64,000 nt of DNA, from assembly GCF_011082085.1 (NCBI RefSeq), contig NZ_CP041063.1, positions 3,148,001 to 3,212,000 of the forward strand, written 5' to 3'. The notes beneath the pieces were generated by a model that saw only the letters and a list, made by a program, of their open reading frames with translations, ran no database searches and was not told the DNA's origin. Source of the stretch: Bacillus sp. Cs-700. Lineage in GTDB: Bacteria; Bacillota; Bacilli; Bacillales; Guptibacillaceae. A program made the translations under genes and the position numbers. Each line of letters starts with the position of its first letter. Position 1 is the stretch's first letter. Below are positions 39,807 to 48,361 of this stretch, piece after piece.

Positions 39807-40946
39807 ATGACAAACGCACAATTAAAAGCTGATATTGTGGCATACAGTAAAACAATTGGGATTGATAAAATAGGCTTCGCTGCTGCAGATCCGTTTAAAA
39901 CACTGAAACAACGATTGCAGCGTCAGCAGGAGCTTGGGTATCAGTCCGGGTTCGAGGAATCTGATATAGAGAAGAGAACAAATCCTGAGCTTTTGTTGAG
40001 CGGTGCTACGACAATTGTTTCGATTGCTATTGCTTATCCTTCACGAATGAAGGATAGCCCACGAAGTAAGAAAGGCGAACGAAGAGGACTATTCTGCCGC
40101 GCTTCATGGGGTGTTGATTATCATCATGTGCTTAGAGAGAAACTCTCCCTCCTAGATGCATATATTAAATCGAAGGTTCCTGAAGCTAGAACGAGTTCAA
40201 TGGTCGATACGGGCGAATTATCCGATCGAGCTGTAGCTGAAAGGGCCGGCATTGGTTTTAGCGGTAAAAACACAATGACCATAACAGAAGAATTTGGATC
40301 ATGGGTCTACCTTGGTGAAATGATTACTGATCTGAATTTGGAACCTGACGAGCCTGTTGAGGAGGGATGTGGAGACTGTAATATTTGTGTAGATGCCTGT
40401 CCAACGGGTGCCTTGATTGAAGGTGGTCAGCTTAACGCGAATAAATGCATTGCTTTTCTTACGCAAACAAAGGGTTTTTTACCTGACGAATACAGGTCTA
40501 AATTAGGCAATCGTTTGTATGGGTGTGATACGTGTCAGCTTGTTTGTCCTAAAAACAAAGGAAAAGATTTTCATCACCATCCTGAACTCGAACCTGATCC
40601 AGAAATGGTGAAACCAAAATTAATCCCACTCTTAACCATGACGAATCGTGAATTTAAAGAGCAATTTGGTAAAGCAGCAGGCTCATGGAGAGGGAAGAAG
40701 CCAATCCAGAGAAATGCGATTCTTGCTCTTGCTCATTATAAAGATGAAACAGCAGTTGATACCCTTGTGGAATTGATGGAAAAAGATCCTCGTCCGGTGA
40801 TCCGCGGAACCTCAGCGTGGGCACTTGGAAAAATCGGTGGTAAGAAGGCCCTTCATGCCCTTATGAAGGAGCAAATGAGAGAAAAAGATACAGATGTGGC
40901 AGATGAGATCGCTAAGGGCCTGTCAATGCTTGAAAATAAGGCTTAA
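39807..40946 (+). CDS. queG: Epoxyqueuosine reductase QueG
   Basis: A 379-residue cobalamin- and Fe-S-dependent enzyme that makes queuosine from epoxyqueuosine in tRNA. Two 4Fe-4S motifs are seen: CGDCNICVDACPTGAL and CDTCQLVCPKN. The cobalamin domain precedes them (SMVDTGELSDRAVAERAGIGFSGKNT region), and a C-terminal HEAT-like repeat (RPVIRGTSAWALGKIGGKKAL) follows. RBS AAAGGAGGG. In B. subtilis the homologue yhbA opens the yhb cluster. Confidence 0.95.
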   Translation: MTNAQLKADIVAYSKTIGIDKIGFAAADPFKTLKQRLQRQQELGYQSGFEESDIEKRTNPELLLSGATTIVSIAIAYPSRMKDSPRSKKGERRGLFCRASWGVDYHHVLREKLSLLDAYIKSKVPEARTSSMVDTGELSDRAVAERAGIGFSGKNTMTITEEFGSWVYLGEMITDLNLEPDEPVEEGCGDCNICVDACPTGALIEGGQLNANKCIAFLTQTKGFLPDEYRSKLGNRLYGCDTCQLVCPKNKGKDFHHHPELEPDPEMVKPKLIPLLTMTNREFKEQFGKAAGSWRGKKPIQRNAILALAHYKDETAVDTLVELMEKDPRPVIRGTSAWALGKIGGKKALHALMKEQMREKDTDVADEIAKGLSMLENKA

Positions 40947-41012
40947 TGCTGATGGTCAAACGATTAGATGCGTTGTAAGATAGTGAAAAATGTACAATAA
41001 AGAAGGGATAGA

Positions 41013-41549
41013 ATGGAGAAACAAGTGATTTATTATGGGGAGTTTCAATCACCGATTGGTCCATTAACGTTGTTTGCTAGTTCGAAAGGAGTTAGTAGGC
41101 TCGATTTTGGTTGCCAGGAGGATGTGCTACCTGCTGCTGAAACATGGTACAAGAAACATCATGTAAATGCGGACCTTGTTTTTAATTCTGATATGATTGA
41201 ACCAATTGTCATGCAATTGGAGGAATACTTCAGTGGAAAAAGAAAGGTTTTTGATCTCCAGCTTGATCCAATAGGAACGATTTTTCAGCAGAAAGTATGG
41301 AAAAACCTCTCGGAAATTCCATATGGGGAAACGCGTTCCTATAGAGATGTTGCCGTCGGTATTTCCGCCCCCAAAGCTGTTCGAGCAATTGGTTCAGCTA
41401 ATAATCGAAACCCGATTCCTATTATTGTACCTTGTCATAGAGTAATTGGAAGCAATGGTGCTCTCGTTGGATACGGTGGTGGCGTGACGAAGAAAGAATA
41501 TTTATTATCACTTGAACAACACCATGCTATGCATGCAATGTTGCCATAA
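41013..41549 (+). CDS. ogt: Methylated-DNA-[protein]-cysteine S-methyltransferase
   Basis: A 178-residue suicide DNA-repair protein that takes the alkyl group from O6-alkylguanine. The acceptor Cys is in IPIIVPCHRVIG, preceded by YGETRSYRDVA (DNA-binding helix) and AVRAIGSANNRNP, and followed by GYGGGVTKKEYLL. There is no Ada N-terminal domain. ATG 41013 has an AGAAGGG RBS. Confidence 0.94.
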   Translation: MEKQVIYYGEFQSPIGPLTLFASSKGVSRLDFGCQEDVLPAAETWYKKHHVNADLVFNSDMIEPIVMQLEEYFSGKRKVFDLQLDPIGTIFQQKVWKNLSEIPYGETRSYRDVAVGISAPKAVRAIGSANNRNPIPIIVPCHRVIGSNGALVGYGGGVTKKEYLLSLEQHHAMHAMLP

Positions 41550-41558
41550 CAAGATTTG

Positions 41559-41601
41559 AAGCCTGTTTGCTACGATTTATCCGTAGCAAACAGGCTTTTT
41601 T
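41559..41601 (+). terminator. Rho-independent terminator of ogt
   Basis: A perfect 14-bp stem GCCTGTTTGCTACG / CGTAGCAAACAGGC with a T run. Confidence 0.92.
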
Positions 41602-41754
41602 GAATTTTTCGTCTTAGGCATAATGCTACAAAAAGCGTGTGCTTTCTTGTAAAATAGCAAATGCGGTTAAATGACAGATGAAAAATATAAATAAAAAGTA
41701 ATGAATGCAACAAGCAAATGGATTGTATTCAGAGTCTTCTTAAGAGGAGTGGAA

Positions 41755-42384
41755 ATGATGAACAGCTTTTTGTCCAAAAGCCTTATTTACGTAGCAGGCC
41801 TTTTTACCCTTGCCTTTGGAGTAGTATTGTTAATCAATGCTGATGTTGGAATTGCTCCTTGGGATGCTCTTTATGTAGCTCTTTCTGATCAAATCGGATT
41901 TACAGTAGGATCATGGGTGTTTATTGTTGGAGGTATTTTGATTTTCATTAACAGTCTCATTATGATGAGAAAGCCTAATCTGGCTGGTTTTATCCCGATT
42001 ATTTTACTAGGCCTGTTTGTAGATTTATTGAATTTAAAAATATTAACTTTTATCGACGTAAATGGAATCGTTCCCAGATGGATGTTGTTTCATGTTGGAT
42101 TAGTCATTATGGGACTGGGGATAGCTGTGTATTTATTTGCTTCATTGGCATCTATTCCAAATGATGAATTAATGCTTGCACTTACTGAACGAACTGGATG
42201 GAGTATCGGTGTTACAAAGACGATAACGGAAGCAATTGCATTTGTTTTAGCTTTTCTTCTTGGTGGCCCCATTGGTGCAGGTACGTTTGTTGAAGTCCTC
42301 CTACTCGGTTTCCTTGTCGGTTGGTTTGATAAACTCCTAAAAAAAATAAATCATTCTTCACCTGAAGCAGCTGCTCATTCTTGA
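41755..42384 (+). CDS. YczE/YitT-like integral membrane protein
   Basis: A 209-residue protein with five to six hydrophobic spans. The AGLFTLAFGVVLLINADVGIAPWDAL and ERTGWSIGVTKTITEAI segments are typical of the YczE/YyaS family. No transport substrate is known. ATG 41755 has AGAGGAG in front; the frame runs on to 41701. Confidence 0.82.
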   Translation: MMNSFLSKSLIYVAGLFTLAFGVVLLINADVGIAPWDALYVALSDQIGFTVGSWVFIVGGILIFINSLIMMRKPNLAGFIPIILLGLFVDLLNLKILTFIDVNGIVPRWMLFHVGLVIMGLGIAVYLFASLASIPNDELMLALTERTGWSIGVTKTITEAIAFVLAFLLGGPIGAGTFVEVLLLGFLVGWFDKLLKKINHSSPEAAAHS

Positions 42385-42439
42385 TTCCATGTCATGTGTG
42401 AGTTTCCCTTATCATAAATTGCGATGAGGGGGGACGCAT

Positions 42440-43327
42440 ATGGGGTGGGGAGAAGAGTTGAAATCTTTTTGGAAAGATCAAGCAACTAGTCTAATAAATG
42501 GTACGGAATTAGCTAGGTTAGGAATTCGTCCTACAACAGAAGAAGAAGCAGCGGCCCGATATCTGCAACAATGTGAGGATAGAGGAGCCGCTGTTATTCG
42601 AATAAAAAACAAAGGAATCCTTCTTAGCAAGAAAGGTTTTTCAAAGGATCAAATGTATGAATACCTTCTCCATCAACAGTTCTTGATCAAGCAAGGAAAG
42701 AAACTTTATCAAGAAGAACGAATGGAAAAGAGATTCGCGAAGATGAGTGAAGGTGATCTTGTTTTAGATTGTTCTGTGGAGGTTGAAGGAGAGCCACCTC
42801 AAACAATAGAGAGTGAAGGAGACGATCGCGTTCGTATGAAAGGGTCATACTATGATCGATTATCTGCTCTTAAGTATGCTGAACGTTGGTGGGACGATTA
42901 TAATCCGTCATATCAATCATTTGATGTTGATTGTACGAACTATATTTCACAATGTCTTCATGCGGGAAAGGCTCCAATGCGTGGTTATCCTGATCGCACA
43001 AAGGGATGGTGGATGAAAGGGAGTAATTGGAGTTATTCTTGGACAGTGGCCCATGCTCTTCGCTGGCATTTAAGTGGCTCGAAGACTGGTCTACGCGCAC
43101 GTGAAGTAGCAAATCCTGATGATTTAATTCCTGGAGATATTATCTGCTATGACTTCGATGGAGATGGTCATTGGCAACATACTACTTTCGTTGTTGATAA
43201 TGATGAGAAGGGGTATCCTCTCGTAAATGCTCATACGACAAACAGCAGAATGCGCTATTGGGCTTATGAAGATTCTACGGCGTGGACACCTGAAATCAAG
43301 TATAAGTTTTTTCATATTGAAGATTAG
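42440..43327 (+). CDS. yhbB: YhbB-like amidase domain protein
   Basis: A 295-residue protein with a C-terminal papain-like (amidase_6) domain, with the catalytic Cys in FDVDCTNYISQCL and His in GHWQHTTFVVDN. The N-terminal 130 residues are a helical region with no match I recognise. There is no signal peptide. Such domains cut peptidoglycan or peptide bonds. Its place between queG and trmL matches B. subtilis yhbB. RBS GAGGGGGGA. Confidence 0.85.
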   Translation: MGWGEELKSFWKDQATSLINGTELARLGIRPTTEEEAAARYLQQCEDRGAAVIRIKNKGILLSKKGFSKDQMYEYLLHQQFLIKQGKKLYQEERMEKRFAKMSEGDLVLDCSVEVEGEPPQTIESEGDDRVRMKGSYYDRLSALKYAERWWDDYNPSYQSFDVDCTNYISQCLHAGKAPMRGYPDRTKGWWMKGSNWSYSWTVAHALRWHLSGSKTGLRAREVANPDDLIPGDIICYDFDGDGHWQHTTFVVDNDEKGYPLVNAHTTNSRMRYWAYEDSTAWTPEIKYKFFHIED

Positions 43328-43391
43328 TGAATTCCATCTCCATTTAAAAACATGCTATAATAGAAATGTTTTGAAGTGGAGGTGAATGAAG

Positions 43392-43865
43392 ATGTCTTTA
43401 AATATCGTCCTTTTTCAGCCAGAAATACCGGCGAATACGGGAAATATCGCACGAACATGTGCAGCTACTCATACAAGTTTACATTTAATTCGTCCATTAG
43501 GCTTTTCAACTGATGATAAAATGTTGAAACGTGCGGGATTGGATTACTGGCAATATGCTGACGTTCATTATTATGATTCTCTAGATGAGTTTTTTGAAAA
43601 AAATCAGGATGGGAAATATTACTATATAACGAAATATGGTACAAATACACATACTGATTTTGATTACTCTGATCAAGACGAGCATACGTATTTTGTTTTT
43701 GGAAGAGAAACAAACGGCTTACCAGATGAATTGATTGAGAATAATAAAGAACGTTGTCTTCGTCTACCGATGACTGATCACGTTCGCGCTCTTAACCTAT
43801 CTAATACAGCTGCAATTATGGTTTATGAAGCGTTAAGACAGCAAAATTACCCTGGAATGAAATAA
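43392..43865 (+). CDS. trmL: tRNA (cytidine(34)-2'-O)-methyltransferase TrmL
   Basis: A 157-residue minimal SPOUT methyltransferase (former cspR). Motif 1 is ANTGNIARTCAATHTSLHLI, motif 2 FVFGRETNGLPDEL and motif 3 LRLPMTDHVRALNLSNTAAI, which together form the trefoil knot that binds SAM. It methylates the wobble base of tRNA-Leu(CAA/TAA); both of these tRNA genes lie earlier in the window. ATG 43392 is nine bases after GGAGG; ATG 43386 is too close. Confidence 0.94.
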   Translation: MSLNIVLFQPEIPANTGNIARTCAATHTSLHLIRPLGFSTDDKMLKRAGLDYWQYADVHYYDSLDEFFEKNQDGKYYYITKYGTNTHTDFDYSDQDEHTYFVFGRETNGLPDELIENNKERCLRLPMTDHVRALNLSNTAAIMVYEALRQQNYPGMK

Positions 43866-43910
43866 AAAAGAACGACTTTTCAGCTAAGAGCTGTAAGTCG
43901 TTCTTTTTTT
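43866..43910 (+). terminator. Rho-independent terminator of trmL
   Basis: Stem around GAACGACTT and its complement with an inner CAGCT/AGCTG arm, flanked by A and T runs. Confidence 0.88.
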
Positions 43911-43930
43911 GATAGACGATCGAAGCGTTA

Positions 43931-44467
43931 CTTAGATAAAGAGTTCCAATATCTTCGTTTCTAAACGCTCGTCTCCGCTTTTCGAGAGATCCAGCTGCAG
44001 TGGCCAGGTCCTCGATCGCTTCACCCTTCAATCCGAACACAAAGACCGTGTTCATATTGAAGAGCTCCAGCGCTTGTCGGACCTAATCGGCCACTTCCGC
44101 TTTTCTTGTCCAGCTGCAGCGCCCAGCCTCTCGATCGCTTCACCCCATAAAATGAACACAAAAAGCGTGTTCTTTTTATAGGGCTCCAGCGCTTGTCGAG
44201 GCTAAACGGGCGCTTCCGCTTTTCGAGAGATCCAGCTGTGACTCGCAGAAACTGCGATATTTCACTCTTTCACCAGAACACAAAGGGCGTGTTCTAGTTC
44301 AAGAGTTCCAATATCTTCGTTTCTAAACGCTCGTCTCCGCTTTTCGTTAGATCCAGCTGCAGTGGCCAGGTCCTCGATCGCTTCACCCTTCAATCCGAAC
44401 ACAAAGACCGTGTTCATATTGAAGGGCTCCAGCGCTTGTCGGACCTAACCGGCCACTTCCGCTTTTC
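43931..44467. repeat. Array of about 4.5 structured 120-bp repeats
   Basis: A half unit (43931-43983) is followed by full units at 43984-44105, 44106-44224, 44225-44345 and 44346-44467. Each runs from a TCCAGCTG-like start to CTTCCGCTTTTC or CTCCGCTTTTC. All full units share a central GAACAC...GTGTTC hairpin with outer stems that differ in sequence but stay paired (GTGGCC/GGCCAC in units 1 and 4, GCGCCC/GGGCGC in unit 2). Units 1 and 4 with their left flanks are a near-identical block of about 168 bp. No coding frame or transposase is seen. Confidence 0.9.
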
Positions 44468-44470
44468 GTT

Positions 44471-44575
44471 TTACCGACTACCTTTTTTGGTTTTGCTTGG
44501 TCGGTCGTTGTAGCCAGCTGTGAAGATTGCTGCTAGGAATGCCAGGATTACTACTAAAATACCCAGGAAACTCAT
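44471..44575 (-). CDS. Small single-span membrane protein (34 aa)
   Basis: Starts MSFLGILVVILAFLAAIF with one membrane helix, then a short basic tail ending in K-T-K-K-G-S-R. ATG at 44575 has GAGGAGG eight bases upstream. The gene abuts the repeat array. No name is assigned; its form resembles small Bacillus membrane peptides that regulate larger partners. Confidence 0.7.
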   Translation of the reverse strand: MSFLGILVVILAFLAAIFTAGYNDRPSKTKKGSR

Positions 44576-44749
44576 GGTCTCATCCTCCTCAGGTAAAATT
44601 GTGTCCAAATCTACCTCTCATTATAAACCATGTGAGGTGAGGTGTGAATGTTTTGAGGGGAATTCTTGGAGTTGTGGGTGGTTTGAATTGGAAAAAAATA
44701 CGGTTATTCGATAGGATAGAGATAGAAAGATAAAGGAGGCTTTTAAATT

Positions 44750-45055
44750 ATGTATGTTGTCATGAATGAATTAAAGGTGCCAGATGAAGCAAAGGACATG
44801 ATGAAACAACGTTTTGGTAAGAGCGCAGAAAGTATGAAGAATGTAGAAGGTTGTTTAGAATTTATGTTTCTGGAACAATCTGCTGAGAATGGAAAGTTAA
44901 TTGTGTTTACGAAGTGGGAAAATGAAGAAGCTTATCAGAACTGGGTACATTCCGATTCCTTCAAGAATGCTCATAAAGAAAAACGTGAATCGAAAGAGAA
45001 ATCACCCGCAACTGGTAATGAACTTAGTGAGTTTACTGTTGTCTATCATACGTAA
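44750..45055 (+). CDS. Antibiotic biosynthesis monooxygenase / IsdG-like heme oxygenase
   Basis: A 101-residue ferredoxin-like ABM domain. N-E-L near the start, a central FMFLEQSAENGKLIVFTKW strand pair and WVHSDSFKNAHKE with Trp and His at the positions used by IsdG/HmoA for ruffled heme binding suggest heme degradation with iron release. The homologues HmoA and HmoB in B. subtilis do this; the exact orthologue is not resolved. RBS AAAGGAGG. Confidence 0.8.
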   Translation: MYVVMNELKVPDEAKDMMKQRFGKSAESMKNVEGCLEFMFLEQSAENGKLIVFTKWENEEAYQNWVHSDSFKNAHKEKRESKEKSPATGNELSEFTVVYHT

Positions 45056-45059
45056 GAGT

Positions 45060-45086
45060 GAGAGCCGGCTGAGCTGGCTCTTTTTG
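45060..45086 (+). terminator. Rho-independent terminator of the hmo-like gene
   Basis: Stem AGAGCCGG / CTGGCTCT with loop CTGAG and TTTTTG. Confidence 0.85.
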
Positions 45087-45170
45087 TTTGTTTTATAAAG
45101 TTCTTGTGATCTCTCTTTTACGTGAACTTATTTAGCCCTTATCCGTGTCTTTACGTTCAAAAAGAAAGCC

Positions 45171-45199
45171 GAATGTTATAGGACATCCCCGCATAACAT
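45171..45199 (+). promoter_or_regulatory. Candidate sigma-E promoter of prkA
   Basis: GAATGTT (45171-45177; six of seven to KMATATT) lies 14 bases before CATAACAT (45192-45199; close to CATACAAT). PrkA is a mother-cell sigma-E gene in B. subtilis. Confidence 0.6.
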
Positions 45200-45238
45200 G
45201 TATTAAATCCGATGAATCAAACTTGGAGGGGGCTCGTA

Positions 45239-47134
45239 ATGGATATCTTACGTAAAATCCAGCAGCATCGAGAAGATGAAAGGCGGCTGAAGTGGGAAGG
45301 AACCTTCAGCGAGTATTTAGACATTATCCGGGAACGACCTGAAGTAGCGCAGTCAGCTCATTCACGTGTTTATAATATGATAAAAGATGCCGGGATCGAT
45401 GAAGTTGACGGGAAGCGTAGTTATTCTTTTTTCTCAGAAGAACTGTACGGTCTCGAGGAAGCTATCGAACGTCTTGTAGAAGAATATTTTCATCCAGCTG
45501 CCAAACGGTTAGATGTCCGCAAACGAATTCTCTTATTGATGGGACCAGTTAGTGGTGGTAAATCGACGCTAGTTACTGTATTGAAAAGAGGTTTAGAAAA
45601 ATATTCGCATGAAGATTCAGGTGCCGTATATGCCATTAAAGGGTGTCCTATGCATGAAGATCCCCTTCATTTGATTCCACATCATTTAAGAGATGAGTTC
45701 CATGAGGAATATGGAATACGAATTGAAGGAAGCCTCTCTCCGCTTAACGTTATGCGTCTTGAGGAAGAGTATGGTGGCCGTATTGAAGATGTCATGATTG
45801 AACGTATTTTCTTTAACGAAGATAAGCGGACAGGTATTGGTACATTTAGTCCATCAGATCCAAAGTCGCAAGATATAGCAGACTTAACAGGGAGTATTGA
45901 CTTTTCAACGATTGCTGAGTTTGGATCGGAGTCTGACCCAAGAGCATATCGATTTGATGGCGAGTTAAATAAAGCAAATCGCGGTATGATGGAGTTCCAG
46001 GAAATGTTGAAATGTGATGAGAAGTTTCTATGGCATTTGCTGTCACTCACACAAGAAGGGAATTTCAAGGCCGGGCGCTTTGCTTTAATTTCGGCGGATG
46101 AATTAGTTGTGGCCCATACGAATGAAGCGGAGTACCGTTCATTTATATCCAACAAAAAGAATGAAGCTCTTCACTCTCGTATTATTGTTATGCCGGTTCC
46201 ATATAACTTGAAAGTTAGTCAGGAAGAACGTATTTATGAGAAAATGATTCGTGAAAGCGATGTGGCAGATGTTCATATTGCTCCGCATGCTCTTAGAGTG
46301 GCTGCCATTTTCTCTATCTTGACGAGGTTAAAAGATACGAATCGTCAGGGAGTAGATCTTGTTAAGAAGATGCGACTCTATGATGGAGAAATCGTGGAAG
46401 GATTTAATCAAGTAGATGTGGATGAGCTTCATAAAGAGCATTCAGATGAAGGGATGAGCGGGATTGATCCACGGTATGTCATTAACCGGATTTCTTCCAC
46501 CATTATAAGAAAAGAAGTACCGTCCATTAATGCACTAGATGTATTACGTTCATTGAAGGATGGACTAGATCAACATGCTTCTATTTCGAAAGAAGACAAA
46601 GAGCGCTATATGAATTTCATCTCCATCGCACGTAAAGAATATGATGAAATTGCGAAGAAAGAAGTACAGAAAGCTTTTGTATACTCTTATGAAGAAAGTG
46701 CGAAAACCTTAATGGATAACTATCTTGATAACGTAGAAGCATACTGTAATAAAAATAAATTGCGTGATCCACTGACTGGTGAAGAAATGAGTCCAGATGA
46801 CAAACTCATGCGTTCGATTGAGGAGCAAATCGGAATTTCTGAAAATGCGAAGAAAGCATTCCGTGAAGAGATCTTGATTCGAATCTCTGCTTACGCAAGG
46901 AAAGGTAAGAAATTTGATTACAATTCTCATGAGCGTTTAAGAGAAGCGATTCAGAAGAAATTGTTTGCAGACTTAAAAGATGTCGTGAAAATTACAACTT
47001 CATCTAAAACACCAAATGAGAACCAACTCAAAAAAATCAATGAGGTTATTGCTTGTCTTATTGATGAACATGGCTACAATTCGATTTCAGCCAACGAACT
47101 GCTCCGTTATGTTGGAAGTCTCCTAAACCGATAA
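45239..47134 (+). CDS. prkA: PrkA AAA+ ATPase/serine kinase-like sporulation protein
   Basis: A 631-residue protein, the family's usual length. An N-terminal AAA+ module with Walker A GPVSGGKSTL is followed by a C-terminal kinase-like region. It is described as a serine protein kinase and, more recently, as an AAA+ protease-like factor needed for sporulation. Start at 45239 (MDILRKIQQHREDE) has GGAGGGGG and matches B. subtilis; the frame to 45212 adds nine residues. It is functionally linked to yhbH and spoVR, both in this window. Confidence 0.96.
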   Translation: MDILRKIQQHREDERRLKWEGTFSEYLDIIRERPEVAQSAHSRVYNMIKDAGIDEVDGKRSYSFFSEELYGLEEAIERLVEEYFHPAAKRLDVRKRILLLMGPVSGGKSTLVTVLKRGLEKYSHEDSGAVYAIKGCPMHEDPLHLIPHHLRDEFHEEYGIRIEGSLSPLNVMRLEEEYGGRIEDVMIERIFFNEDKRTGIGTFSPSDPKSQDIADLTGSIDFSTIAEFGSESDPRAYRFDGELNKANRGMMEFQEMLKCDEKFLWHLLSLTQEGNFKAGRFALISADELVVAHTNEAEYRSFISNKKNEALHSRIIVMPVPYNLKVSQEERIYEKMIRESDVADVHIAPHALRVAAIFSILTRLKDTNRQGVDLVKKMRLYDGEIVEGFNQVDVDELHKEHSDEGMSGIDPRYVINRISSTIIRKEVPSINALDVLRSLKDGLDQHASISKEDKERYMNFISIARKEYDEIAKKEVQKAFVYSYEESAKTLMDNYLDNVEAYCNKNKLRDPLTGEEMSPDDKLMRSIEEQIGISENAKKAFREEILIRISAYARKGKKFDYNSHERLREAIQKKLFADLKDVVKITTSSKTPNENQLKKINEVIACLIDEHGYNSISANELLRYVGSLLNR

Positions 47135-47138
47135 TTTT

Positions 47139-47174
47139 CAAAAAGCATACCTCAAAAGGGGGTATGCTTTTTGG
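47139..47174 (+). terminator. Rho-independent terminator of prkA
   Basis: 12-bp stem AAAAAGCATACC / GGTATGCTTTTT. Confidence 0.92.
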
Positions 47175-47290
47175 AATGTATGAATGTGCCAAACATTCTT
47201 TATGTAATCGCTTACCAAGACGGGTACGCTTGTGCCAGCTAATTAGGAGTGATAGATTAGACGTAAAGACGTATTGAAAAGAGGTTTGAG

Positions 47291-47848
47291 ATGGAGAAGG
47301 AACGCAATCCGCTTTGGGAGTGGATAAAGGCTTTTTCAATAGCTGTCGTCCTGGCGATTGTTATTCGTGAATTTCTCATCACGAATTATGTGGTACACGG
47401 CGAATCGATGATGCCAACGATTCAAGACGGGAATCGTTTAATAATTAATAAAATTGGCTACGAAGTATCTGAGCCTGATCGGTTTGATCTTGTCGTATTT
47501 CATGCGAATGAACAAGAAGATTATATTAAGAGAGTGATTGGTCTCCCGGGGGATACAATCGAATACAAAAATGATCATCTTTATGTAAACGGCGAGAAGA
47601 TGAGTGAACCTTATCTTGAACGATACAAGGATGAGATATTTAACGGTAATTTAACGGAAAACTTCAATCTTGAAGATAAAACAGGCAAAATGAAGGTTCC
47701 AGAGAACTCTTTGTTTTTAATGGGTGATAATCGGAGACATAGTTATGATAGTCGGCATATTGGTTTTGTACCAATGGATCAAGTAGTTGGAGAAGTAAAC
47801 CTTCGTTATTGGCCACTTGAAAAATTCGACTTCACGTTCGAAAAATGA
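47291..47848 (+). CDS. Type I signal peptidase
   Basis: A 185-residue membrane protease with one N-terminal anchor (IKAFSIAVVLAIVIREFLI). The catalytic Ser is in VVHGESMMPT and the Lys in DYIKRVIGLPGD, followed by LFLMGDNRRHSYDSRHIG. It cleaves signal peptides on the outer side. It belongs to the Sip group; which paralogue (sipS, T, U, V or W) cannot be told. RBS AAGAGG. Confidence 0.93.
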   Translation: MEKERNPLWEWIKAFSIAVVLAIVIREFLITNYVVHGESMMPTIQDGNRLIINKIGYEVSEPDRFDLVVFHANEQEDYIKRVIGLPGDTIEYKNDHLYVNGEKMSEPYLERYKDEIFNGNLTENFNLEDKTGKMKVPENSLFLMGDNRRHSYDSRHIGFVPMDQVVGEVNLRYWPLEKFDFTFEK

Positions 47849-47907
47849 AGTGAAAATAGGTTAATAATGATGAGATCTGGGTACGTAAATTAATGAGGTG
47901 ATGCATG

Positions 47908-48075
47908 ATGGCAGACCGAAAAGATAAACCGGACAATAGCTCAATGGCAATGGATGAAAAGGAAATGCAGGCGCTTGGTAAAGAGATGGAAGAACTAGAG
48001 ACAAATGATGAACTTAAGAAAAAGGGTCGTCGTCCAGACCCAGTTCAACATGAAGAGAAAGCGGATGAAAAATAA
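47908..48075 (+). CDS. Small highly charged protein (55 aa)
   Basis: A soluble, Glu/Lys/Asp-rich peptide beginning MADRKDKPDNSSMAMDEKEM, with a helical centre (ALGKEMEELE) and a C-terminal RRPDPVQHEEKADEK. GAGGTGAT lies upstream of two consecutive ATG codons; the second is better spaced. A terminator follows. Not recognised; no function proposed. Confidence 0.7.
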   Translation: MADRKDKPDNSSMAMDEKEMQALGKEMEELETNDELKKKGRRPDPVQHEEKADEK

Positions 48076-48101
48076 CTCCCAACCGGGGTTATTTTTTTTT
48101 G
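48068..48101 (+). terminator. Terminator of the 55-aa gene
   Basis: Stem ATAACTCC / GGGGTTAT with a nine-base T run. The rest of 48102-48361 holds only a possible yhbH promoter and a GCAGC/GCTGC hairpin near 48245-48276. Confidence 0.7.
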
Positions 48102-48211
48102 GAATAATCGTAGGAATAGCAAAAGAGGAAAGGAAGTGTCCATATTTTGTCCAAATCCAGTAAGAAGTTTGATAAAACGTTAATTTGTCAGAATTAATTG
48201 TCAATTATCGC

Positions 48212-48240
48212 TTGTATTTGCATAGGATAAAGTATACTAT
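48212..48240 (+). promoter_or_regulatory. Possible yhbH promoter (sigma-E-like, overlapping a weak sigma-A form)
   Basis: TTGTATT, 14 bases, TATACTAT. Five of seven and six of eight matches to the sigma-E elements. Leaves a leader of about 115 bases. Confidence 0.35.
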
Positions 48241-48361
48241 TCAACGCAGCCAGGGGATGTCCATATAAGGATGCTGCTTTTGAACAATCATCATGAGCGA
48301 TCATCGATCATTGAATAAATTTCCGATAGAAATTTTATTTTTTTAAGGAGGGGAATAAGGC

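Noticed and set aside
43931-44467. CRISPR array
   Set aside because: Units are 120 bp, folded, with no 25-40 bp repeats and unique spacers and no cas genes in view.
48269-48316. 15-codon frame before yhbH
   Set aside because: The AAGG upstream is too close to the ATG and the peptide has no supporting feature.
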